From: Siphonodentalium dalli
Taxonomy: Eukaryota; Mollusca; Scaphopoda; Gadilida; Siphonodentaliidae
Assembly: GCA_032622095.1 (NCBI GenBank)
Contig: CP136069.1
Location: forward strand, 154,681,043 to 154,745,042
DNA length: 64,000 nt
Direction of reading: 5' to 3'
The position numbers were made by a program, and so were the translations under genes. The notes under the pieces were generated by a model. That model was given only the letters and a program-made list of their open reading frames with translations. It searched no databases and was not told the DNA's origin. Shown piece by piece: positions 23,041-32,805 of this stretch; position 1 is the first letter of the stretch; each line of letters begins with the position of its first letter.

Positions 23041-24582
23041 TTAATAACGGATGGACAAAAATGAGACAATGGGCTAATCAAGCCATTGTTTAGAGATTAT
23101 CAAAAGGGTGCCATTTCCTGCTATGCCTTTTAAAAAGCGGCGATGGGTGAAGTCAGTGCTCAAGAAACCGCCGATTTTTTTTATATGAGATATGGACATT
23201 TGAATTAAATTAACTCATTCGATGTCAGATTCGGTCGTACCAAGAATGGGAATGTTCCCCGCCTGTAATATGTCTGTATTGCCTCTTTCTAAGGAGAGAT
23301 TGAATATATTACAATAATATACACAGACGACAGTATAAATAGTGATGTGGGTTTTGAGAAAAAATAACAGGAATATTGAATGTGATGGAAGCTCAGAATG
23401 CTTTGTGATTGGTATGTCGAAATGAGTGACAACTGGACTAAACGACAAATTTTCAAGTGTGAAAAACTTTCCAGAAATGGTAAACGGAATCTATGTTGTT
23501 TGGAAGATCAGGTAAGCACCAATTGAACATTTGCGATATATGTTTATTTATGAAATGCTGATTTTTCTCCAATTATTTTGACAGAAACATGCGAATATTT
23601 TGTCAATTTCAAAAGCGTTTCTGTGGATATCCGAGTCCGTTATCAGATCGAAAATATTTACACATGAACTTTGTTTAGTTAACCTGGGTGTTGATGTGAG
23701 ACATGCGGAATACCAACAAATTATTGTTTATGTTTTACCGGTAGTTCATTGTTTTATTTTTCTCGTTTTATTTACAAAACAGTTTTTGTTTTACTGTACC
23801 ACACGCAAAATATTATCAGGAAGTTCCTTATAAACACTCTGGTTTTAACTGTCTGCTTCCAATATATCAATCCTCGACGACACGAATATTATCTGTGATG
23901 TCAATTTACGAATAATTCCATAATATCAAATGACGGAATTATTTAAGATTGATTTTGTGATCGAATTGATGTTATTGTACGCATCAAATGAATCAGACTC
24001 ATTTTACTTGCAATATTTATCTATTGAAACATTATATTCTATGCGAAACACGTACTCCCGCTCGATTTAGTGTAGGTGAGAAGTAGATGTGGGTTATGAG
24101 AGACACATTTACACAAGCTGGTCAGTGCGCGCGTAATCGGCGTTTATAAAAGAAAATTACCAGACATTTGTACATTAACGTAATTTTTTTAATGAATCCG
24201 TGTGAAATATATATTACTGAAATATCTCACCAACATGGGCGCATTGGAACTGTTATGTAGAGTGGGATGTCATAATGACAACAAACTGAATAAAACATTT
24301 GATGTTTATTTGAATAACATTTTTACAGTCATCAACAACAATTAATTTGTTATTACTATGAATATGGATATGTCACGTACAGCTAATATCACAATTTATC
24401 ACATAATTAGCCCATAAAACCAGTTTATTAATTATCGATAAGACACACGTGTAATATCAGTGCGTGTGATGACATCACACCATTCTTTAAATGACGTGCG
24501 ATCACTGCAGTGTATTATTGTTGTTTTCGATGAATATTTTGCGTTTATTTGATCATGTGATAAAAGGTATCTCGCACTCGAT
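23041..24582. other. AT-rich interior, no gene recognised
   Basis: Short frames only. A minus-strand 77-codon frame (23215-23448) and a plus-strand 77-codon frame (23600-23833) have no recognisable domain. Confidence 0.4.
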
Positions 24583-24694
24583 CTATTTTATACGTAATTT
24601 ATCAACCTCGTCCACTAAATTTTATTTGAGCCTCGGTAAAAATCGGTTCAAATCGAATTTAGTAAACTTGGTTGATAAATTCCATATAAAATAG
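24583..24694. repeat. Fold-back hairpin, ~50-bp arms
   Basis: The left arm begins CTATTTTATACGTAATTTAT and the right arm ends ATAAATTCCATATAAAATAG. The arms pair over most of their length with mismatches and leave a short central loop. Confidence 0.65.
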
Positions 24695-25089
24695 AAACTC
24701 ATGCTGGGGTGAAGGAGAAGATCACTCGATCTTTTCGACCATTCCGGGCGCTTCGCGCCCATCTACTCACTTTATATGCTCAATATCTAAAATTAATTAA
24801 GTAACATGTTTGCGGTTTGTATTTGCCCAATTTTCGGGTCAATTGTTCTGTGTACATGTAACCGTTTACTATTTGATATACATGTATGGAGTTCAAATAT
24901 TATAATGAGAATATTGAACATTAAATTAAAATTTAAAACTTTAGTTACGTTTTGAACATTAAATTCGAAATTTTAAAGTGATGTGAAACACTCCGGTAGG
25001 CTGATCAAATAGAAATGGAGAATAATCTTGCTGAAAGTAGTTATTTTTACAAATATTATATCCAAATTGACAAAACACACCGTAATTCA

Positions 25090-25360
25090 TATATATTCAT
25101 TAAATACAGTGACCCCCCGATGGCGAAATCGTTTGTGTTAATTTACCGCCGATAGTTGCCTCCCGAATCGGGAAGTAAATGTTTACAATTGAGCGTAGTT
25201 CAGACGATGTTTTCTATGATGTGGTACGACGATTTGTTTGAGATTTTTGGCAATGTTAGTAGAATTCTACATTTCCCGAGTTGGCATAGCGCCTGCATAC
25301 TAACTAAACAATTTCACGCGTCCGAACAAGTGCATTATGTCTTTAACATATGAATTTTTT
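25090..25360 (+). repeat. ~260-bp repeat shared with 62165-62425 (-)
   Basis: The segment around CAGACGATGTTTTCTATG matches the reverse complement of 62165-62425 at roughly three quarters of positions, including GGCGAAATCGTTT, the GCCGATA words and a block ending ATACTAACTNANNNNTTTCAC. Both copies happen to hold a 65-72 codon frame in the same register, but the changes do not look codon-biased by eye. Confidence 0.6.
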
Positions 25361-25723
25361 TAATGTTATATCCAATTTTTCAGCCATTTGTTAGAACACG
25401 ATATCGCCGCACAAACTACCGATACCATTTGCGTACATGTAATATGAACAAACACAAGAAAATAGTAATGCCAACTAAAATAAAATGCGACAACAAAACA
25501 TGACACGGATATAAAGGCCATAGACACAGATAAACAAATATGCATATATACTTCAAAATATGAAATTGTTTTTTATTATAAAAGATTTTATCTGACAATT
25601 CTTTATTCATTGACGAAATCAATCCGGGCCAAATATACCCTTAAAAAGCCTACCGCAAGTAATCCTGCGGCAACTCTTTGATGTCGCGGATTATTCACAC
25701 CTCCCGCTCTGTCCCTGAAAAGA
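25361..25723. repeat. Direct repeat unit 1 (left part), interrupted by LINE
   Basis: It matches 28277-28657 almost base for base, from TAATGTTATATCCAATT through ACACGATATCGCCGCACAAA to CCCTGAAAAGAGTA. Its continuation is found only after the LINE, from 28133. Confidence 0.9.
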
Positions 25724-28132
25724 GTAACATAACATAACTGATGAACAAACATATAACACCCCAGAAGACATAACTCAGGGCTGGAATATATACTTCTCAA
25801 AACTAGCTACACCACAGGAAGATCCAAATTTTTCTCCAAATCACAAGAAACTCGTTGATGATGACCTCTCCAGAATAGCTGTCACTTGTAATAGTCAAGG
25901 AATCACTACTCCACCAGTCACCATAACTGAAGTATATCAGGCCATCAGGAATCTTAACAATAACAAGGCTGCAGACATTTTCGGAATAGCAGCTGAACAC
26001 ATAAAAAACTCTCCTGACGCAGTCACTACATACATTAAAAACCTCTTCAACCTCTTAATACAGAGAAGATCGATCCCATCTATCCTCAAGGAGGGCATCC
26101 TGACTCCAGTTTACAAGAAAGGTGACCCGCACCTTCCAACTAACTACAGAGGCATCTCCGTCACACCTCTCTTACTAAAGATCCTGGAACATATTCTCAA
26201 CATTAGGCACAATACAGTTATCTCGAAAGACCAATCACGACTCCAGTCTGGCTTCACGAAGGGTACTTCATGTCTGAATTCTGCATTAATCGTCACTGAA
26301 TGCATCAACGAAGCGGTACTTACCAACAAACCACTAATCCTAATCACGCTTGACGCTCAGAAAGCATTTGACGTTGTAGACCATAACATCTTACTCAGAA
26401 AGCTGTACCTGGACGGGATCACTGGCTCAGATTGGGTCCTTTTGAAGAATCTCTATACCGGCATGACCTCTCGAGTGAAATGGCAAAACCAGCTCTCCAG
26501 CCCTTTCAGTATAGCACAAGGGGTACGCCAAGGAGGAATCCTGTCAACAGCACACTATAAAAGGTTTAATAATAATCTCCTCTTACAACTGGAATCAAAC
26601 TTTAAAGGTGCAACCATCGGCGATATCAAGATTCCCCATACGACTTGTGCTGATGATATTGCCCTGATGTCACACTCCTCAGTAGAAGCGCAACATCAAC
26701 TTAATACTGTGGAAAACTTCTCACGAAACAACCGATACAACATTAATGCTGCAAAAAGTGCATGCATCATTTACAATGCCAAGCTGACTCGAGATCTTCA
26801 AATCTTTGAAAAGAGTATTCCGCAGCCGCTGCTGACAAAACACCTGGGTATCACAAGAAACCAGAAGAGTACTGCCAACATTGAAGAAAAAATCATTCTT
26901 GGCCGACGCACTGCCTATGCACTGATGGGCTCCGGAATGCATGGTCGAACTGGAATCACACAGCTCGTAAAAGCCAAATTATGGAAAACCTACGTTGTCC
27001 CACGCATCGTCTATGGTCTGGAATCAATCATGCTTACAAATACACAACTTAGCAAATTAGACACCTTCCAGGATAAAATGCTCCGACAATCACAGAATCT
27101 CCCAACAAGAACTGCCCTGACTGCAGTAAAAGGGCTTCTTGGCATTCCGCCACTATCTGTCATCATTCACAAGAACATGCTCAACCTGTTCCTACGAATT
27201 GCACGGTCTCCAGACTCAATAGAACATCAGATAGCTTGTCGCCAACTTGCCGTGAGAGACATCAATGACAATAGCTGGTTCTCCTATATCAGACGACTTC
27301 TAACAGAGTATAACCTCCCTTCAGCTTATTCAATCATCCTACACCCTCCAACTAAGACCGAATGGCGGAATACACTAGACGAGGCAGTCGCTGCTAAAGT
27401 GACAGGAAAATGGAGAAATGACATCTCAGCAAAATCCTCTCTACGGCTACTCAACCCTGAAGGAATTGCCTACAACTCTGTCCATAGACTATACAATTCT
27501 GTTAGACCTAGCATATTTGATGTAAGACGTGCCGAAGTTAAGGCCAAGTTCCTGTGTGGCACCTATACTCTCCAGGCAAATAAAGCAGCTTTCAACCAAC
27601 ACACTGTCTGTCCTACCTGCCTGACATGCAACCTTGGCCCAGAAGACCGAGAACATGTTATCGCTTCCTGTCCCACCTACCAGAAGGAAAGATCCAGACT
27701 CAAACAGAAGATCAACAATCTTCTCCCCAGTATAAATCAAGGCCTCCTAGACAACTCAGCAACCTTTACCCAACTCATCCTTGATCTTAGCCATCCAGAT
27801 ATTCCTGACATCATCGATTGGGAGGAACACTCTGTCGACCAGCTAGAACTTTACTCCAGAGAATTCCTATATCAGCTCCATACTAGAAGATTTGCAGTTC
27901 TAAAAGTCAAAGGGAAAGTTTCACATAGACCACGCAAGACTCGCTCCGAGCTCAAAGTCCCTTAAGTATTCTCTAGGTATAGAAGGCTCTTAACTGACGC
28001 CACATGTAAATATGTACACAGCTGTATATTCACGGATTCAATTCAATTCGGAGGAATACATCCTACATTCATCCAATACTGGAGTGCCTCGCATAATCAA
28101 CGGGGGAATCTCATCCAAAAGAAGAAGAAGAA
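25724..28132 (+). mobile_element. 5'-truncated non-LTR retrotransposon (LINE)
   Basis: The insertion interrupts a tandem repeat unit. The uninterrupted neighbour at 28640-28665 reads GAAAAGAGTAGGTGCCGCTC, whereas here GAAAAGAGTA (ending 25723) and GTGCC (from 28133) are separated by 2.4 kb. It contains the RT frame at 25800-27965 and ends in an AAG repeat at about 28117-28132, typical of a LINE 3' tail. No endonuclease domain is present. Any target-site duplication is at most a few bases. Confidence 0.88.
25800..27965 (+). CDS. Reverse transcriptase of LINE (endonuclease missing)
   Basis: One frame is open for about 720 codons to the TAA at 27963-27965, with no stop from about 25800. In-frame Met/alternative starts are scarce, consistent with 5' truncation of a longer ORF2. 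RT blocks occur in order: LNNNKAADIFGIAAEHIKN (fingers, near 25950), ILTPVYKKGDP and NYRGISVTPL near 26098-26170, motif A LILITLDAQKAFDVVDH near 26336, motif B GVRQGGILS near 26521, and motif C TCADDIALM near 26643. The catalytic Asp residues in A and C are all present. A C-terminal Cys/His cluster CPTCLTC...REHVIASCP lies near 27610-27675, as in many LINE ORF2 proteins. The product would copy LINE RNA by target-primed synthesis. It lacks the APE endonuclease, so this copy cannot move alone. The intact frame implies a recent insertion. The clade is not assigned. Confidence 0.85.
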   Translation, partial: KLATPQEDPNFSPNHKKLVDDDLSRIAVTCNSQGITTPPVTITEVYQAIRNLNNNKAADIFGIAAEHIKNSPDAVTTYIKNLFNLLIQRRSIPSILKEGILTPVYKKGDPHLPTNYRGISVTPLLLKILEHILNIRHNTVISKDQSRLQSGFTKGTSCLNSALIVTECINEAVLTNKPLILITLDAQKAFDVVDHNILLRKLYLDGITGSDWVLLKNLYTGMTSRVKWQNQLSSPFSIAQGVRQGGILSTAHYKRFNNNLLLQLESNFKGATIGDIKIPHTTCADDIALMSHSSVEAQHQLNTVENFSRNNRYNINAAKSACIIYNAKLTRDLQIFEKSIPQPLLTKHLGITRNQKSTANIEEKIILGRRTAYALMGSGMHGRTGITQLVKAKLWKTYVVPRIVYGLESIMLTNTQLSKLDTFQDKMLRQSQNLPTRTALTAVKGLLGIPPLSVIIHKNMLNLFLRIARSPDSIEHQIACRQLAVRDINDNSWFSYIRRLLTEYNLPSAYSIILHPPTKTEWRNTLDEAVAAKVTGKWRNDISAKSSLRLLNPEGIAYNSVHRLYNSVRPSIFDVRRAEVKAKFLCGTYTLQANKAAFNQHTVCPTCLTCNLGPEDREHVIASCPTYQKERSRLKQKINNLLPSINQGLLDNSATFTQLILDLSHPDIPDIIDWEEHSVDQLELYSREFLYQLHTRRFAVLKVKGKVSHRPRKTRSELKVP

Positions 28133-28282
28133 GGTGCCTCTCTGCAATGGGATGCAGACCACGGGGTAAACACTGCTGACCACGCTATTAACATGGATGA
28201 CCACGGCATGAACACGACTTCAACACGGATGACCACGGAGTACACTCAGAGTGCATAATATGTATTTAACTTATTAATTTTT
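28133..28282. repeat. Direct repeat unit 1 (right part), CACG-rich
   Basis: It continues the unit cut by the LINE and matches 28658-28800 in order: GCAGACCACG, CTGACCACGCTATTAACA, GAACACGACTTCAACACGGA, GATGACCACGG. CACG recurs every 10-11 bp. Confidence 0.8.
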
Positions 28283-29037
28283 GTAATGTTATATCCAATT
28301 TATATGCCATTTGTTAGAACACGATATCGCCGCACAAACTACCGAAACCATTTGCGTACATGTAATATGAACAAACACAAGAAAATATTAATGCCAACTA
28401 AAATAAAATGCGACAACAAAACATGACACGGATATAAAGGCCATAGACACAGATAAACAAATATGCATATATATATATATATAATTCAATATATGAAATT
28501 GTTTTTTATTATAAAATTTTTTATCTGACAATTCTTTATTCACTGACGAAATCAATCCGGCCAAATATACCCGAAAAAATTATACCGCAAGTAATCCTGC
28601 GGCAACTCTTTGATGTCGCGGATTATTCACACCTCCCGCACTGTCCCTGAAAAGAGTAGGTGCCGCTCTGCATTGGGGTGCAGACCACGCCGTAAACACG
28701 GCTGACCACGCTATTAACACGGCATGAACACGACTTCAACACGGATGACCACGGCGTGCATTCAGATGACCACGGCATGTACACGCCGTGTTCAGACCGT
28801 TTTTGAACACGCTGGCCATTTTGCCGTAATTGATCACGCTAAGAACACGACTTCAACACGGATGACCACGGCGTGAACTCGGGTGACCACGACATGTACA
28901 CGCCGTGTTCAAACCGTTTTTGAACACGCTGGCAATTTTTCTGAAGTTGACCACGCTAAGACCACGCGCGATTTTTCCGTGTTTTTTCCGTGTTAAAATG
29001 TTGGCCACGCGTGGTTTTGAAAAAACCACGGGCCTTG
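28283..29037. repeat. Direct repeat unit 2 and CACG-word arrays
   Basis: This is the uninterrupted copy of the unit (28283-28800). It is followed by two further CACG-rich blocks with TTTTTGAACACGCTGGC at about 28803 and 28918, and by the right edge ending CCACGGGCCTT. Sequences here are composed almost entirely of GAACACG/GACCACG words. Confidence 0.8.
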
Positions 29038-29215
29038 TAATACATATAGCAAAAGAAACGAGACCGCTACACTTTGGAATAAGCGTATACAACGTAATAT
29101 ATATATAGTCCGAGCATTCGATAGTACCGAGATTTGCCTCGGTCTATCGAACCTCAAACCATCAACTGCACTGACGGCATTATGGATATTTAGAATCTGC
29201 TATAACTTCGATCAC

Positions 29216-29700
29216 ATGTTGGAACAAATGTGGCGACAAACTGGGTTCTTGTTAACATGTCCATTGCATAACAGTTACGTGTACTGCTTTGGATCTGCAG
29301 TGTTATCGCCTATCACCTCATCGTTGCGTAATTGCTCGGTATCAGTGTTCTCAGGATTTTCAAAGTTACCCGCCGGCCCATTTGGTAAGACGGTTGTCAA
29401 TTTAGCAATGGTTAATTATGCATAGTTTGTCTAAAAAGTTGAGACGAACGTTTAAACAATTTCTTCAACTGTTCCGAAACTTTGAGATTGAAACGTGCAA
29501 CCGATTTTACATTGGTTGGATTATAAGCTACCCGCCTGCCCATTTTGGTAAGACGGTTCTCAATTTAGCGATGGTACCCGATTGCTCGTTAACATGTCCA
29601 TTGCTTTTCTGCTTTGATAAATATTCTCTACTCTCACCGTTCCGTGATGGCTCGGGATCAGAGTTATCTGCTTTCACATCACCGTTGCGTAATAGACCTG
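29216..29700. repeat. Permuted two-copy repeat
   Basis: Blocks TTAACATGTCCATTGC, CACCNTTGCGTAAT and TTTGGTAAGACGGTTNTCAA each occur twice (29250-29410 and 29530-29695), in rotated order, as expected from two adjoining units of a tandem repeat. Confidence 0.7.
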
Positions 29701-30220
29701 TATACGTACCAAATTTCCAATGCAAAGTCGATAGCTTGAGCGGAAACGGCACCGTTAACACATACCTTGCGGCCGGTTCCGTCCGGTACACAAATTCAAA
29801 AAATGCACCGACCTCACCTTCTCTGACTGTCTGATCACGGAGATGGACATCGTATCATGCAGCGAATACCCCTCTGCGTCCATGTGCGATCGGGCAAATC
29901 GCTAGCTGCAGCGGAGGTGAATAAATTAACCATACGCTGCATGCTGTCTAATTCGCTATTAATGCAGGCAAAGACGCCAAAAATATTACCCGCCGACCGC
30001 ACGCCACCGGAGCGAGATGGGGTATGCACTATCGTGCAGAATAGACCTGTATGTTCCAAAGTTCCAATCACCAAGTCAATAAATTGAGCGGAAACGGCAC
30101 TATTAACCCCTAACTTGAGACCGGTTGCGTCAGGTACGCAAAATCCAAAACGGCACTGACCGCATCTCCCCTGGCTGCCTGACCACGCACATTGACATCA
30201 TTATATACGCGCGCCGCGTG
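29692..30220 (-). repeat. ~345-bp satellite S, 1.4 copies, minus orientation
   Basis: Landmarks of the satellite appear in reverse: GAGCGGAAACGGCAC, GACCGGTTGCGTCAG, CTGACCACG, GCAGCGAATACCCCTCTGCG, CGATCGGGCAAATCGCTAGC, and CGCCGACCGCACGCCACCGG. The same landmarks recur at 38320-38788, 56458-57083 and 58400-59430. Confidence 0.85.
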
Positions 30221-30289
30221 TATACTGTCCTAGAGTTTGTAGATAGCTATGGTTCGCTGGGCGTTTTATTTATAGATAATGGGTTTTCC

Positions 30290-30435
30290 GGTTATTTTGG
30301 GACGCATTAAAAGTTGTACTGCGACCCCGATCCGGTAAAAGGTGTAGTTGGAATTTCAATTCCGTTTATTTGTCGTTGATTTTGGTTTGTGATAAGCTAT
30401 GCCAATTACAAATAGAAGAAATAAAAAATATAATT
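30290..30435. repeat. Repeat shared with 37370-37560
   Basis: Shared blocks are AAAAGTTGTANTGC, GACCCCGA, GGTAAAAGGTGTAGTTG and GATTTTGGTTTGTGATAAGC, followed by TATGCCAATTACAAATA, in the same orientation. Confidence 0.85.
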
Positions 30436-30440
30436 TGTAA

Positions 30441-30860
30441 AATGCGTATGTCAATTGACACGTGTTTTAAAGTGTGTAGTCTGAGACAGCCGAGTCAGTC
30501 ACAGGATCGTTAATTAGGTGCTGATCGGTGTGACAGTTTGCAGTAGGTCCTCTATTTGCGGAGGTAAATTTGCGAAATTCCCCGAATTCGCGGAGTTCCC
30601 CTATAAAATGGTCGAAATATGTTGATTTTAATGAGGGAACGGGTGCGTATATGTCAATCGATACGTATTTTAAAAAGGTTAGTCGGATACAGCCGAGTCA
30701 GCCACGGTTGTTTAATTGGTGCCGATCGGTGTGACAGTTTGCAGTAGGTCCTTATTTGCGGAGTTCCCCGAATTTGCGGAGGTCCCCTAACGTGGTCGAA
30801 ATATGTTGATTTTAATGAGGGAACGGGTGCGTATATGTCAATTGATACGCATTTTAAACA
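30441..30860. repeat. ~185-200-bp tandem repeat, 2.2 copies
   Basis: Units begin near 30441, 30643 and 30827 at GCGTATATGTCAATNGATAC, and contain CAGCCGAGTCAG, GTGTGACAGTTTGCAGTAGG and ATGTTGATTTTAATGAGGGA. Confidence 0.9.
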
Positions 30861-30897
30861 AATAACGACACGATCATCATAATAGTGGTTTGTTCTA

Positions 30898-30937
30898 TCA
30901 ATCATCATCATCATCATCATCACCACCATCATCATAA
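30898..30937. repeat. (ATC)n microsatellite
   Basis: A run of ATC/ACC triplets. The minus frame here encodes a spurious poly-Met tract. Confidence 0.95.
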
Positions 30938-31097
30938 TACGGAACAAGTCTTGCGACTTTTCGTCCAATAACATTATTTGCAATGTTTGTTTACATATAT
31001 GTATCGTCATTCGATGTTTACTTGTGAGTCACTTAAACATATTACTAACTAATTCGTGTCGTCGAACTCGTATTGTATATACTAGAAGAATGAGTCT

Positions 31098-31239
31098 ATG
31101 TATATTTTGAATTGGTCGAGTGTTGGGGCCTCAACAGCGAAGTCTGGCAGAGAGTTCCAGCTATTTACCACCCTCTGCGTGAAGAAATATTTTCCTATGG
31201 CCTTGTTAAGAATGGGCATCTGTAGCTTTTTATTATTAG
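31098..31239 (-). pseudogene. CR1-like LINE C-terminus, distal part of split copy
   Basis: Minus-strand reading gives NNKKLQMPILNKAIGKYFF, then TQRVVNSWNSLPDFAVEAP and TLDQFK. This is the classic C-terminal block of CR1/Jockey-type RT proteins. It continues in register with the fragment at 36525-36930 if the element at 31240-36524 is removed. Confidence 0.8.
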
Positions 31240-32805
31240 TAGAGTCGCTTATGTCCGATTTTGGGCTCCCGTGGGAAATTCATGAACAAATATAGAGACC
31301 ATGTTCATGAGCCAGTATATGGTCTCTACTTCAGAAACAAATTTGTTAGACACCCTGGGGTCGCGACTGGGTGGTCTGATGACGTTACAAAGATGGCCGC
31401 CATGCTCATTTTCTTAAGTTCGCTATTGTTGGATTTCATGATAAAAATATAATTGTGATATAAAATATATGACAATCTTTTTGTACAGTGTATGGCGTGA
31501 CGCCATGTTATAATTATATATAACAAAATTTAATCTCGATCAAAGATGGCCGCCAAAATGGCGACCGGAAGTGGGAAAATTGATGGTTTTCCATACATGT
31601 CGCCTACATTATTTCCGATTGTATCGAACTGGTGACGATTAGGGAATATACTTCTCTTCAGTCTTGATAACAAACCACTTAGGCATCATATTAGTTTATT
31701 TCTTGGATCATAACCTTGATTGTCTTCTCCAAATGCGATGATTTAAAGGAAGTGGTAAGAATTTTCGCCAAAATATACCTTTTTATTTTCTAACTATTTC
31801 CTCATAGAAATTTAGAATTAATCCGTGGTGGAAATGACTAGGATCATTACATAACGTATTTACATCTAATTTGATCCAGAAACTGTCAACTTAATCTAAG
31901 ATGGCTTCCAAGATGATGGCCAAAATACGCAAATTTTACCCTCTTTCACCCAATTACGTTTTTGTCATGTAGAAGGTGAATGTATTAAGACTAATTTTCA
32001 TCTTCCAAATAAATAATCACCATGTTATGACACATTCCTATTAGTTTTCATACCAAAATGATTAAAAATGCGAGTTCATATGACAATTATTGTCCAAATA
32101 AGCATCGTGAAAATTCGCCAAACAAAAGTATACGTCAAATAACATGTCCATCACGGGAGAACGATATCTCGGTGTTAGATGTATTAATGAATGGACTCCG
32201 ATTTAGATAATCCGGAGTTATTAATATCTCATTATAATCGAGATGGCCGCCAATGTGGCGGAAATGTCGAAATATAACATTAAAATACACATATTTCTGC
32301 AATATATCCCAGCGTGTAAGAATGAAATATATGCATATCATTATCATACATGGACTTTCGATAAGAAAATACCATTCACTATATAAAACCAAAATATATG
32401 TTCAAACACGTTAAGTATATGGACTTGTGCCAAAAAAGTTATGATATTATATATTTTTTCTTCATAGAGACCAACATGGTATGTGGAGAGAATTGTGAAG
32501 TTGCCATGTTCAGGCGCTATCAGGTACCAACGCTCAAATGGTGCATGTGATCGCCATACATTCTTGCATATCGATAAAGATTGACTATATCTACTTGTAT
32601 ACTTAAAGGTCAAGCGACGGACCCAATCAGATTACTGTATATAGCTAACAGTGGCTGGCTTTTGAAGCCTGAAATTGAAAATATAAACCAGGAGATCTGC
32701 TGAAGTTAATCTATATATGCCACTTAGTTGGGGTAGATTATCATGATGCACGAATGCAGCATGATATATACAATTTATGGGATATAGCCAGACTTATGTG
32801 ATAAC

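Larger units (their letters stand above)
21637..29037. mobile_element. Composite CACG-word element with facing ends
   Basis: The left edge starts AAGGCCCGTGGTTTTTT at 21640 and the right edge ends with its reverse complement near 29034. Inside each edge lies the related block GACCACGCGCGATT plus CCGTGTT words. The flanks of both ends (21700-22030, 22440-22620, 28140-28260, 28660-29000) are packed with GAACACG/GACCACG words at 10-11 bp steps. Internal duplications (590 bp at left, about 505 bp at right) and a LINE insertion make up much of the rest. I infer one large fold-back-like element, but the target-site duplication is unclear and two independent copies of a smaller repeat could also explain the ends. 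Confidence 0.45.

Noticed and set aside
25361-28657. Near-identical direct repeats flanking an RT gene, suggesting an LTR retrotransposon
   Set aside because: The downstream copy shows the unit continues past the RT insertion point, so the repeats are a pre-existing tandem duplication. The RT is non-LTR type, with no protease, RNase H or integrase and no TG...CA ends or primer site.
29418-29834. 138-codon plus-strand frame with LPPG-like pieces
   Set aside because: It spans a permuted repeat and the start of satellite S, so it cannot be a single conserved gene.
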